The notes under the pieces were generated by a model, which had not been told where the DNA came from, did not search any database, and saw only the letters and a program-made list of their open reading frames with translations. A DNA stretch of 15,327 bases from Stercoripulliclostridium_A sp045535235 (GTDB lineage Bacteria; Bacillota; Clostridia; Christensenellales; DTU072): contig JAZSLG010000054.1 of assembly GCA_045535235.1 (NCBI GenBank), positions 1-15,327 on the forward strand, in the 5' to 3' direction. This document shows, piece after piece, positions 1 to 7,887 of the stretch. The first letter of the stretch is position 1. Every line of letters begins with the position of its first letter. Both the position numbers and the translations under genes were made by a program.

Positions 1-414
1 GCCTCCGACTTTGACGCTATCGCCAAATGCATGGGGTGAGGGGAAGTATTGCATTAATCCCTCAATAGAAATTACCGCGCCAACCGCCTCTCCCGACAAG
101 ATTTCGGACAAAGCAAGCGTCCTATCGGCAATACTGGGTGAAATATTTACCGCAGTATTAATGAGCAAATCGTCACGCTCTGGGACGAGAACAACCTTGC
201 CACAAGAGTACTCGGAAAGCACTTCCACGGCCCTTCTTGCAGACAGTCTATCGGGCGTAACGTATACGAAAAAGTGTCCCGCAGTGCTTGCGAGATGGTA
301 TCTGGCGTTTTGCGCCGAATAGAAGACCGAGGTGTTTTGTCCACTATCCAGCGCAAGTTTTAAGTTTTGATAAACTTTCCCCAGTTTGTCTGGTGAAAAT
401 CGAGCAGGTAACAT
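1..414 (-). CDS. mfd: Transcription-repair coupling factor Mfd, N-terminal part (cut by window edge)
   Basis: The reading frame runs from an ATG at 414 off the left edge, giving 138 codons. Mfd is a DNA translocase that removes stalled RNA polymerase at lesions and recruits UvrA. The visible part matches the UvrB-like N-terminal domain of Mfd: a short helical start, then VYVTPDRLSARRAVEVL, then VLVPERDDLL, then RTLALSEILSGEAVGAVIS followed by an EGLMQYFPSP segment. In Mfd this corresponds to the R-x-x-x-L-x-x-L-x-x-G and 'al-q-lp-p' signature. UvrB shares this fold but normally opens with a Walker A-type segment, which is absent here. The start overlaps the stop of the GH31 gene by one base (TAATG) and has no clear Shine-Dalgarno, so translation is probably coupled. 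The helicase domains lie outside the window, so the call rests on this domain alone. Confidence 0.75.
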   Translation of the reverse strand, partial: MLPARFSPDKLGKVYQNLKLALDSGQNTSVFYSAQNARYHLASTAGHFFVYVTPDRLSARRAVEVLSEYSCGKVVLVPERDDLLINTAVNISPSIADRTLALSEILSGEAVGAVISIEGLMQYFPSPHAFGDSVKVGG

Positions 415-2561
415 TATAGGTTGATTTTTATTTCCACCTTATCGGTTGCCTTGACTCCTTCTATAATTAGCGTATTTTCGGCTTTTTGAGCCTCTGCTTT
501 TTCGCCGTTGATAAGTACTTCACTGTCCTCGATATCGTACTCAAAGCATACGGTATAGGTGCGTTCTTGGGGTAGTAGTTCGACGTTGCCCTCCGCGGGA
601 AGTATCGTAAAGGTATTACCTTTTAGCTCAAACTTGGTAAAGGCACCCTTGCCCTCTTGGTAGTCGGTGCTTTCGCCGTCGTCCTCGTACAAAGTATATT
701 CCCCGTCGCCCACGTTGTATACGTTTAACACTACACTACTGGGATTACCGCTAAAGTTGCCGTCCACTTCCGCAAATGGGATAATTGCGCCTTGCTTTGC
801 AAATACCGGGATGGATTTTTTATCTCTTTCCACTTCGTGGAAACCGCCTCCAAGCACTTCGCCTGTGAAAATATCCGTCCAAATGCCGTCGGGGAGCCAA
901 ATTTTACGTTTGCTTATACCCTCTTTATTCCATTTGGAGGTAATGGGACAAACCATAAGGCTATCGCCGAACATATATTGATTTTTGACCTTGTAAGCCT
1001 CCTCTAGTTGGGGATAATCGTAATACAAAGGCTTGCAAATTGGTACGGAGTTCTTGTAGTTGTTATAGTAAGCGGTATAAACGTAAGGGATAAAGGAATG
1101 GCGGAAGCGAAGCGCTTGAACGGCTTCTTCCTCCACCGTCTTGTGGTTCCAAGGCTCCTTGCTCATTACCATATTATTGCTATGCAATCTCATTATAGGA
1201 GTGAACACACCAAACTGTACCCAACGTAGATAAAGCTCGTCGTTTTCGGCGTTGCCCATGTGATGTCCACCAATATCGTGCGACCAATGGGTATAACCAA
1301 CGTTAGATGCGTTATAGGTAAAGTAGGGTTGGAAATCGAGGGACTTCCAAACTATACATGCGTCTCCGCTAAAGCCCAAGGGATAACGGTGGGAGCCTAT
1401 GCCTGCGTACCTCGAAAGTATGAGGGGGCGTTTGCCGTTTTTTGCGTTATCCAGGGTGTGGTAGTGGTTACACGCCCACAAAGGGTCCAATCCGGGGAGC
1501 TTGCTCCATTTGCCTTGTTGCCAATCTATCCACCAGAAATCTACGCCGTCGCGCTCGTAGGGTTTGTGCAGTACCTTAAAGTATGCGTTTAGGAACTTGG
1601 GGTCGGTGCAATCAAATCTTACCGGATCGCCGTTTGCCTCTACTCCCATTTCCTTGCACATTTCCTCGTATTGGTCCTCAAAGCTCCTTACGCCACTCGC
1701 CGGATGTAGGTTTACCGTAACGTGCAAATTCTTTTCCTTTAGTTCTTTTAGGAAGGCTTTATAGTCGGGGAAAAGCTCGGTATTCCAGCTATAACCCGTC
1801 CATCCGCGTTGACAAACGTAACTGTCCTTAAAGGTGGTATAACCAAAGCGTTTTGCAACGTCTACCCAGTGCCAGTCCATATCTATGGTTGCAACGGTAA
1901 ACGGTATTTCCTTTTCGATAAACTTGTCCATTAGGTCAAGATACTCTTTTTGGGTGTAAGCGCGATAACGCGACCACCAGTTGCCAAGCGCGTATCTTGG
2001 TACCATGGGAGGAGCGCCCGTTATCTTGTAAAACAGCTCGAGCGCGCGTTGAGGTTCCGTCACGGCAAAACAATACAAATCCTTTTCCGCAGGGCGGGCT
2101 TTACATTCGCCGTCCTCTGCAAGTATGAGGGAATTATCTTCTATCACGGCAACTCCGTTACGCCCTATTACGCCAAGACCAAGAGGTGCGTATCCCCTGG
2201 TCATATCGAGGGTACGGTAGGTACCTTTCATGTTATCACGATTGTCCGCCTTTACTTTTTTACCCCCCAGTACGACGTAATCTATTCTCTTTTTATTGCG
2301 GTTTACGTAATACTCCGCCTTTTCCGTCTTTACTACAATGTGTTTATCAAGGAACTTTAACGAGTATTCATACTCGCCAAGGTCGCGATACCACACTGCT
2401 TGGGTAGCACTATCGGTAAAGGAAGAACGATCGTCAAACTCTACCCTTAGTAGTTCCGGAGCAATAACCGTAACACGTATTTTGCCGGTTATATATTCTT
2501 GTTTTGGGTTACCTTTTCCGTTTGTTTTAGCAACCAAATGGGCATCTAACCTTGTTTCCAT
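414..2561 (-). CDS. Glycoside hydrolase family 31 (alpha-glucosidase/alpha-xylosidase-like)
   Basis: The product is a 715-residue retaining alpha-glycosidase with no signal peptide, so probably cytoplasmic. An N-terminal beta-sandwich (about 1-185) is followed by the catalytic barrel, with PRYALGNWWSRYRAY near 188-202 and ATIDMDWHWVDV near 224-235. The nucleophile is predicted as Asp346 in FWWIDWQQG and the acid/base as Asp400 in GFSGDACIVW. The segment SNVGYTHWSHDIGGHHMG (419-436) is a GH31 hallmark. C-terminal beta domains follow. I chose the ATG at 2561 because AGGGAGA lies a few bases upstream; a GTG at 2597 would add 12 residues, overlap the previous gene by 35 bases and lacks as good a site. 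The upstream hydrolase-like gene stops at 2563, and mfd starts at the GH31 stop. The substrate (alpha-glucoside, xyloside or other) cannot be decided from the sequence. Confidence 0.93.
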   Translation of the reverse strand: METRLDAHLVAKTNGKGNPKQEYITGKIRVTVIAPELLRVEFDDRSSFTDSATQAVWYRDLGEYEYSLKFLDKHIVVKTEKAEYYVNRNKKRIDYVVLGGKKVKADNRDNMKGTYRTLDMTRGYAPLGLGVIGRNGVAVIEDNSLILAEDGECKARPAEKDLYCFAVTEPQRALELFYKITGAPPMVPRYALGNWWSRYRAYTQKEYLDLMDKFIEKEIPFTVATIDMDWHWVDVAKRFGYTTFKDSYVCQRGWTGYSWNTELFPDYKAFLKELKEKNLHVTVNLHPASGVRSFEDQYEEMCKEMGVEANGDPVRFDCTDPKFLNAYFKVLHKPYERDGVDFWWIDWQQGKWSKLPGLDPLWACNHYHTLDNAKNGKRPLILSRYAGIGSHRYPLGFSGDACIVWKSLDFQPYFTYNASNVGYTHWSHDIGGHHMGNAENDELYLRWVQFGVFTPIMRLHSNNMVMSKEPWNHKTVEEEAVQALRFRHSFIPYVYTAYYNNYKNSVPICKPLYYDYPQLEEAYKVKNQYMFGDSLMVCPITSKWNKEGISKRKIWLPDGIWTDIFTGEVLGGGFHEVERDKKSIPVFAKQGAIIPFAEVDGNFSGNPSSVVLNVYNVGDGEYTLYEDDGESTDYQEGKGAFTKFELKGNTFTILPAEGNVELLPQERTYTVCFEYDIEDSEVLINGEKAEAQKAENTLIIEGVKATDKVEIKINL

Positions 2562-2562
2562 A

Positions 2563-3462
2563 CTAAATCTCCCTATGTTCGTTTCTATATATTCCACCGT
2601 CCAAAGCTTCCTCTATAAAGGTGGTAAGATATTCCTTAACCGCTTTGGCGGAAAGCGATTTTCTGTTAAGCTGGAAGTTGTGATATTCCTTTTCAAAAAC
2701 CGCCTTAAACTCAAAGCAATACACGTTCTTTTGTTTGAGTGCTTTTACCATGGCGTTGCCTTGCTCGGGCATAAATTCATCGTAGACGCTGTGGCAAATA
2801 AAAGTGGGAGGATACTCCTCGTCTATCCTGCGGATAACGCTCATATCGGCAAGGGTATTGGACACGCTACTGTCCCAATGCGCCTTCTTCAAATCAATCT
2901 TAAAAAACTTTTTAATAAAGCGGTATTGGGTAGAATAGTACGAATTACCCTTGGCGTGACGTATTGCGTCGTAAAAGCCGGAAAACAGCACTATACCCAA
3001 CGGGCGCAAATCGTATTTTTCCACTTGGGAGCCAAGATAGGAAGCAATATAAGCGCCAAGTTCGTCTCCACCTATGAATAATTTATCAAGGTTTAGGGCG
3101 AGGCTCGAATAATGTTCTTTTAGGAAAGCAAGTATGGTTTCCGCTTCTTTTAGGCATTCTTTTGCGCCAAGATTAACCTCTCCTCTATACTCCACGTTAA
3201 GAACAGCAAGCCCCATTTTAGCAAGTTCCGCGCAAAAGGCACGACGGCAATTTTTATTTCTTCCTGCGAGTGCGCCACCATGAAAATAGATAAAAGTGGG
3301 AAGTGGCTTTGCGCTTTTACGATACAAGGAAAAGGTCTGACTTTTCCTATCGCCATACCTAATATTCCTTTCCACCGTTACTTCCTCGTATCTAAGGTCG
3401 TAGTTGGCGTATTTTTCGCGCCTCGCTATATAGATGCGCATCCACAAATCGCGTAAACTCAT
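2563..3462 (-). CDS. Alpha/beta-hydrolase-fold protein (esterase/lipase-like) lacking the catalytic serine
   Basis: The product has 299 residues from the ATG at 3462 and resembles hormone-sensitive-lipase-type esterases. The oxyanion-hole motif FIYFHGGAL is present (His61-Gly62-Gly63). The nucleophile elbow reads FIGGDELGAY (about 129-138), where the family has G-D-S-A-G, so Glu134 sits in the Ser position; the codon is GAA. The usual acid and base look intact: Asp228 in HSVYDEFMP and His261 in EYHNF. The protein may be a non-enzymatic or altered-chemistry relative. The frame is open back to 3657, but that extension crosses the terminator and promoter between this gene and the LRR gene, so I reject it. 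The predicted transcription start coincides with the ATG at 3462, implying a leaderless mRNA; an in-frame ATG at 3471 is the alternative. It is the first gene of the operon leading to GH31 and mfd. Confidence 0.82.
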   Translation of the reverse strand: MSLRDLWMRIYIARREKYANYDLRYEEVTVERNIRYGDRKSQTFSLYRKSAKPLPTFIYFHGGALAGRNKNCRRAFCAELAKMGLAVLNVEYRGEVNLGAKECLKEAETILAFLKEHYSSLALNLDKLFIGGDELGAYIASYLGSQVEKYDLRPLGIVLFSGFYDAIRHAKGNSYYSTQYRFIKKFFKIDLKKAHWDSSVSNTLADMSVIRRIDEEYPPTFICHSVYDEFMPEQGNAMVKALKQKNVYCFEFKAVFEKEYHNFQLNRKSLSAKAVKEYLTTFIEEALDGGIYRNEHREI

Positions 3463-3469
3463 ATATAAC

Positions 3470-3498
3470 ATTTTATCACAATATATGCGCGCGTGCAA
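3470..3498 (-). promoter_or_regulatory. Sigma-A-type promoter of the hydrolase-GH31-mfd operon
   Basis: TTGCAC (3498-3493), a 17-bp spacer, then TAAAAT (3475-3470) preceded by TGA (extended -10). Seven bases beyond the -10 lies the A of the ATG at 3462, so the transcript probably starts at the start codon. Confidence 0.7.
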
Positions 3499-3552
3499 GA
3501 GTGAATTATGCTTATTAACCGGATAATTTAGAATGTTCCTTTCCGAAAACCA

Positions 3553-3583
3553 TACAAAATAAAGGGCGCAATCTCTTGCGCCC
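3553..3583 (-). terminator. Intrinsic terminator of the LRR lipoprotein gene
   Basis: GGGCGCAA and TTGCGCCC form a perfect 8-bp stem with a 4-base loop (3564-3583). On the minus strand it is followed by TTTATTTTG. It lies just after the stop of the LRR gene at 3593. Confidence 0.85.
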
Positions 3584-3592
3584 AAAACTTGA

Positions 3593-6500
3593 TTAATCCT
3601 TGTACCAGTAGTAATAGTGATAGGGATTCTGGAAGTAAGAAACGTTGTTCGAGCCATTAGTTACGTCCATTTCCACTCCTCCAGTTTTATTATCACAAGC
3701 TATCTCTGATTCAGCCCTGTACCAATTAGCAGTATCTTCAAAAGTAATACTTGTTAGCCCGCCAATCTCAAGAGACCAACCATCTATACGCGTTACCGAC
3801 TCCGGTATAACAATGCTGGTTATATTAGAGCCAAAAAAGACGTTTTCATTAATTCTTGTAATACCACTAGGGAGTATTAATTCCGTTTCGTTGCCATAAT
3901 AGGAAACCAAGGTTATTTCATCACCATCGGTATGTATGGTATAACCGTTTTCATCCTTGGATAGTTTGCTCGGTGTATCCAATGAAGTATAAATATCCAA
4001 GGCGTAATAACCCAAATAACCGCAATTGCCCGAGTTAACACGCGATATATCCAAATCTGATAAATTATAGATTTCCACAAGCTTATAACAACTGTTAAAT
4101 GCGTACTTTTCTATGCTGGTTATGGAACCGGGAATTGTGATGCTGGTTAATTGTGCGCAAGAATCAAATGAATGCTCTGCTAAAATCGTTACCGAGTCGG
4201 CTATATTTACGCTTGTTAACTCCCAACTGCGCCTAAAGGCTCCACCTGATATGATTTTACAGCCGTCAGCTATGGTTAAACTGTTTGCGGTATTATCGAC
4301 CATTCCTATTGCCACCAAGTATGGATTACTATCATTTCCTAAATAATTTACGTTATCTTTAACGTTGTAAACAAGATTGTCACAACCGTCAAATGCATCT
4401 AGTCCTACGTTCGTTACGGAATTTGGTACAACCACACTCACCAAGTCCTGTTTACCATAGAAAGCATATCTATTTATTTTCGTCGTATTAGCGGGTAGGG
4501 TCAAAGAGGTCTTGGTTCCTTCGTAGTTGATTACTATTTTCTCGTTGCCGTTATCATAAATTATACAACCGTCCTCGTTTTTGGAAAGATTGCTTTTGCT
4601 TTCTAAAGAAGTAAAAATATCTAGTGCATACATTCCGGCGCATCCGTTGCCCGAAGTATCTTTTTCTATATTGAGAGCAGAAAGATTATATACTTCCACG
4701 AGTTTGTAGCAATTATCGAATGCTGATTCACCAATAGAATTTACAGAGGCAGGTATGGTTATACTCGTAATATTATAACAGTGATAAAAAGCCGCTGAAC
4801 CAATGTTTGTTAAAGTGGAGGGCAAAATTACCTCTTCTAATGCGTAACTTCCCATAAAGGCACCGTACTCTATACTTGTTAGAGTATTGGACAAGCTTAA
4901 TTGCGACAATTTTGGGCATTCCGCAAAAGCCCTCTCTCCTATACTCTTAATAGAATTAGCCAAGGTTACCTTAGTTAAATCGTAAAACCTATAGAACGAG
5001 AGAGGCGCTATGCTTTCGCCGGAATTTATTACAAGTTCCTTTACCGTCTTACGATAATCCTCAATATCGGAAGGCCACAAAATACTAGTCATTTCTGCCG
5101 GTATGCTCACATACTCTAATTCTACTCCCAAGCAAAAACGTTCGCCAACACTAGTAAACGTATTTGCTATTTCCAACGTTTTAAGATTAACGGTACCTTC
5201 TAATACGCAATTACCAACGCTTGCTTCCAAGCTATTTATTGTAATACTTTCCAAGTTAGTATTATAGAATGCATAGTCGTTAAATTTCTTTACGGATTCC
5301 GGAACAACTATGCTCTTCAAATCGTAAGAGAAGGTTAAAGCATATTTATAAATCTCCGTTGTTCCATCCGATATTGTTAAACTGTTGGATTTTCCTTTGG
5401 ACCCTACTAAAACTTTGTCGTTTCCGTTAACGTAGTAAACCAATCCATTGTCTTCAACGAGCAACTTACTTTCCTCTTCTAAAGAAGAATAGACGTCTAG
5501 GGCATAAGCGCCTACGTGAGCAAAATCCGTATTGCCTTTTACTACGTTTAGTGAAGATAGGTTATAAACTTCTACTAGAGTATGGTCAAAGTAGAAGGCA
5601 CATTCATCTATTTGTTTAACGTTTTTTCCAAGGGTTACACTATTGAGAACCAAGCATCCTTCCATTGCACATTCGCCAATTGTTTCTACCAAGTTTCCTA
5701 TCTTTATAGAGGATAACGTCGTGGACCAACCAAAAGCATGGGGTCCAATGCTGGTTATAGCCTTACCTTTATAACTGAGTGGGATAATTACGTCAACGAC
5801 ACCGCCATAATGTCCCGCTACTTCGTAAGTATCATCTTCTTTTAATACATAGCGTAGCTTATAAGTTACCTTTTCCCCACAGGTATCGCAAAGAGTATCG
5901 TCATCTTCGTCTAGACAATAGGTCAAATACTCCCCGCATACGTCACATTTATGATTATTATCATCGTCTTCCAATAAAAGGGTGCGTTTACAAATATCGC
6001 AAACGTGATCGTGGCTAATATGAACGCAGTCCGACGTCTTTTTACCGCAAATATCACACTTGTGGTCATTATTATCGTCGTAACATTCACTCAAAACCTC
6101 TCCGCAAACATCACAATTGTGGTCGTTATCATTGTTGTAACACTCACTCAAAACGGCTCCACAAATATCACAATTGTGATCCTCGTTTTCATTTGCACAC
6201 TCGCTAAATACCTTTTCACAATAATCACAATTATGGTCTCCGTTCTCATCTGCACAATCGCAGTCCCATTGTGCATATAGGTCGATTTCTTTTTGGTTAG
6301 CAAAGTCCTCTTCAGTCATATTTTCAAGGACAATACTATCATCCGTTTTCCAACCAACAAAAAGCTTGTTAGCCTTCCTCGGCATGCGTAGATATGCATT
6401 TATTGCCCCAGGAGTTATCGTTCCACTAATATTAAAAGAATAAACGCCGTCTTTGACCTCAAAAAATTCATCGTCGTTATCAATTTCTCCACCATCCAAA

Positions 6501-6619
6501 TGTAATCTGACTACAAGGCCATCTACGTTTGCATTGTCCTTTTCACCACACGCAAAAAGCGTTACGCTAAACGCAACTAAAACGATAAGTAATAAAATTA
6601 AGTAACAAGTTTTCTTCAT
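3593..6619 (-). CDS. BspA-type leucine-rich-repeat (LRR_5) surface lipoprotein with Cys-x-x-Cys repeats
   Basis: The product has 1008 residues. The ATG at 6619 follows GAGGGA at good spacing and opens a lipoprotein signal peptide (hydrophobic 6-20, lipobox LFAC, Cys24); longer in-frame starts run through the promoter. Residues about 33-118 are InlB/Flg_new-like, ending ...LYAQW. Residues about 120-248 hold seven copies of an acidic motif ending DH-x-CD-x-CG, with CxxC at 131, 150, 169, 188, 207, 225 and 244. From about 252 onward there are LRR_5 repeats of the kind ITSITIPASVNSIGESAF. Three longer modules at about 349-430, 640-720 and 848-930 start with YNLS-x-L and contain YALD. The end, with NKTGG and YYYWYKD, is typical of this family in gut Firmicutes. 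It probably sits on the cell surface and binds host or microbial ligands, but the ligand is unknown. Confidence 0.9.
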   Translation of the reverse strand: MKKTCYLILLLIVLVAFSVTLFACGEKDNANVDGLVVRLHLDGGEIDNDDEFFEVKDGVYSFNISGTITPGAINAYLRMPRKANKLFVGWKTDDSIVLENMTEEDFANQKEIDLYAQWDCDCADENGDHNCDYCEKVFSECANENEDHNCDICGAVLSECYNNDNDHNCDVCGEVLSECYDDNNDHKCDICGKKTSDCVHISHDHVCDICKRTLLLEDDDNNHKCDVCGEYLTYCLDEDDDTLCDTCGEKVTYKLRYVLKEDDTYEVAGHYGGVVDVIIPLSYKGKAITSIGPHAFGWSTTLSSIKIGNLVETIGECAMEGCLVLNSVTLGKNVKQIDECAFYFDHTLVEVYNLSSLNVVKGNTDFAHVGAYALDVYSSLEEESKLLVEDNGLVYYVNGNDKVLVGSKGKSNSLTISDGTTEIYKYALTFSYDLKSIVVPESVKKFNDYAFYNTNLESITINSLEASVGNCVLEGTVNLKTLEIANTFTSVGERFCLGVELEYVSIPAEMTSILWPSDIEDYRKTVKELVINSGESIAPLSFYRFYDLTKVTLANSIKSIGERAFAECPKLSQLSLSNTLTSIEYGAFMGSYALEEVILPSTLTNIGSAAFYHCYNITSITIPASVNSIGESAFDNCYKLVEVYNLSALNIEKDTSGNGCAGMYALDIFTSLESKSNLSKNEDGCIIYDNGNEKIVINYEGTKTSLTLPANTTKINRYAFYGKQDLVSVVVPNSVTNVGLDAFDGCDNLVYNVKDNVNYLGNDSNPYLVAIGMVDNTANSLTIADGCKIISGGAFRRSWELTSVNIADSVTILAEHSFDSCAQLTSITIPGSITSIEKYAFNSCYKLVEIYNLSDLDISRVNSGNCGYLGYYALDIYTSLDTPSKLSKDENGYTIHTDGDEITLVSYYGNETELILPSGITRINENVFFGSNITSIVIPESVTRIDGWSLEIGGLTSITFEDTANWYRAESEIACDNKTGGVEMDVTNGSNNVSYFQNPYHYYYWYKD

Positions 6620-6647
6620 TTTTCCCTCTAAAATTATATATATCACA

Positions 6648-6676
6648 ATAATACCAACCATATAATTTAAAGTCAA
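6648..6676 (-). promoter_or_regulatory. Promoter of the LRR lipoprotein gene
   Basis: TTGACT (6676-6671), 17-bp spacer, TATTAT (6653-6648). The resulting 5' UTR is about 22 bases and carries the GAGGGA ribosome binding site. The promoter lies in the 75-base gap after the InlB-repeat lipoprotein gene, so the two genes can be expressed separately. Confidence 0.75.
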
Positions 6677-6694
6677 ATAAAAAGAATATTAAAC

Positions 6695-7558
6695 TTATAC
6701 TATTGTGCCGGCTTCTTCCGTGTAAGTAATTTCTACTTTAATATTCCTTACTTTCATATTATAAAGATAGTTATTTGTGTCTACAAGTACATTAATATAG
6801 CCAGCTCCGTTTGTTTGAACTTTAAATTCTTTAGGATTAACCGTTCCAGAAAACGTAAACGTTTCATATTGTCCATAATTGGTTATATCCCTTGAATGAA
6901 ATACTGAACCTGTATTTCCCCCAGAAATTTTAACGATGCCTTTGATACCCATGCTAGTTAAAAGCTTTGAACCCTCAAAAAGCCACGCATCATACGTTAC
7001 TTTAAGGTTAACGGAAGCTATATTATTATCATCAAAGTAGTCAAGCGCCTTTTGCATTTCCGAATTACTATTATCATACGTAAACGAAACCCAACCATTA
7101 GCAAATAAACCGCTTGTTTGATCGGACCTGTATTCGTTTTGACTTTCTTCACAAACAGTTATGGTACGAGTCTCCAAAAGTGTCCAGCGAGCCGTAAGCG
7201 TCATATTTGATCTTGGGAAAGTTCTTCCCGTATATTTGGCATACCCATTACACCAGCCATAAAATTCATATCCCTCACGTGTAAGAGTCGGCAAAGTTAA
7301 CGTATCCCCGGGCATCCCACGCAATGTTTTACTAATAATTTGACCATCATTAACAGTCCCTCCATTACAATCAAGTGAAATTACAACTTCCGTAGGGGTT
7401 GTAGGAGTATTTCCATTTACTCCGCTGTTGCTATTATTGCTAGTTAAATCACTAGTAGAATCGCTATCAGTAAATCCTAACATTTCCCCAATAAAAGTAC
7501 AACCAGTAAGTGAAAAAATAAGTATCGCAAGAGCCAAAATTGTTAAAAATCTTTTCAT
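6695..7558 (-). CDS. InlB-repeat lipoprotein of unknown function
   Basis: The product has 287 residues. It has a lipoprotein signal peptide with lipobox SLTGC (Cys20), then a low-complexity Ser/Thr/Asn linker (about 31-57). Next comes one InlB/Flg_new-type beta repeat (about 58-127: LDCNGGTVNDG, then REGYEFYGWCNG, then LTARW). The remaining 160 residues are unrecognised; they are rich in beta-prone, aromatic and Asn residues and could be a jelly-roll adhesion or carbohydrate-binding domain, but this is inference. The ATG at 7558 follows a strong AAGGAGATAT site. It is divergent from the XRE regulator gene and shares an operator-containing intergenic region with it, so repression by that protein is plausible. 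No terminator is visible before the LRR gene, so read-through is possible. Confidence 0.85.
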   Translation of the reverse strand: MKRFLTILALAILIFSLTGCTFIGEMLGFTDSDSTSDLTSNNSNSGVNGNTPTTPTEVVISLDCNGGTVNDGQIISKTLRGMPGDTLTLPTLTREGYEFYGWCNGYAKYTGRTFPRSNMTLTARWTLLETRTITVCEESQNEYRSDQTSGLFANGWVSFTYDNSNSEMQKALDYFDDNNIASVNLKVTYDAWLFEGSKLLTSMGIKGIVKISGGNTGSVFHSRDITNYGQYETFTFSGTVNPKEFKVQTNGAGYINVLVDTNNYLYNMKVRNIKVEITYTEEAGTIV

Positions 7559-7591
7559 ATATATCTCCTTACTTTTATAAAAGTTGATTTG

Positions 7592-7620
7592 AGTTTATCA
7601 CAATTTGAGATATATGTCAA
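7592..7620 (-). promoter_or_regulatory. Promoter of the InlB-repeat lipoprotein gene
   Basis: TTGACA (7620-7615), 17-bp spacer, TAAACT (7597-7592). The -35 box lies in the middle of the inverted repeat at 7605-7628, so a protein bound there would block the promoter. Confidence 0.75.
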
Positions 7621-7637
7621 TATCTCAATTGGAGATA
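7605..7637. promoter_or_regulatory. Putative operator: overlapping inverted repeats of GAGATA half-sites
   Basis: TTGAGATAT (7605-7613) and ATATCTCAA (7620-7628) are perfect 9-bp arms around a 6-base centre. A second palindrome shares one half-site: TATCTC (7621-7626), AATTG, GAGATA (7632-7637). The site overlaps the -35 of the lipoprotein promoter and lies upstream of the XRE gene. XRE repressors commonly autoregulate from such divergent sites; binding here is inferred. Confidence 0.65.
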
Positions 7638-7652
7638 ATATATACTATTTCT

Positions 7653-7841
7653 ATGAGGATAAAGGAATTAAGGGAAGAAAACGGTTTAACTCAACAAGCA
7701 GTTGCCAACTATTTGAACGTTAAACAAAATACCTATTCTCAGTATGAAAACGAGAAAAGGCAGTTGTCCATTGACGTGCTTATTAAACTAGCCAAATTTT
7801 ACAAAGTCTCTACCGATTATATTTTAGAATTAGAAGATTGA
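7653..7841 (+). CDS. Small XRE-family helix-turn-helix transcriptional regulator
   Basis: The product has 62 residues and is essentially a single HTH_3 domain. MRIKELREENGLTQQ is followed by the recognition region VANYLNVKQNTYSQYENEKR and then LIKLAKFYKVSTDYIL, the standard Xre/Cro pattern. There is no extra sensor domain, toxin partner or ImmA-like protease next to it. I chose the ATG at 7653. A TTG at 7605 would add 16 residues but starts inside the operator. There is no Shine-Dalgarno at normal distance; GGAG is 18 bases away. A TATACT at 7641-7646 would place the transcription start on the ATG, suggesting a leaderless transcript. It is the only plus-strand gene in the window and probably represses the divergent lipoprotein gene, its own gene, or both. 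Confidence 0.9.
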   Translation: MRIKELREENGLTQQAVANYLNVKQNTYSQYENEKRQLSIDVLIKLAKFYKVSTDYILELED

Positions 7842-7846
7842 CAATA

Positions 7847-7874
7847 AAAAACGCACCTAGCAAGGTGCGTTTTA
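7847..7874. terminator. Bidirectional intrinsic terminator
   Basis: ACGCACCT (7851-7858) and AGGTGCGT (7863-7870) form an 8-bp stem with a 4-base loop. It is flanked by A-runs on the left and TTTTAATTTTT on the right, so it can stop both the XRE transcript and the convergent rhamnosidase transcript. Confidence 0.88.
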
Positions 7875-7887
7875 ATTTTTAACCCTA

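Noticed and set aside
2338..3081. 247-codon plus-strand frame opposite GH31 and the hydrolase gene
   Set aside because: The minus strand here encodes clear family motifs; the plus frame has no recognisable domain or ribosome binding site.
3463..3657. 65-residue N-terminal extension of the hydrolase-like gene
   Set aside because: It runs through the LRR gene end, the terminator at 3553-3583 and the promoter at 3470-3498, and its sequence does not resemble a protein domain.
6005..6280. Plus-strand hydrophobic frame opposite the CxxC repeats
   Set aside because: Its repetitiveness is the shadow of the 19-residue repeats on the other strand, and it lacks a ribosome binding site and promoter.
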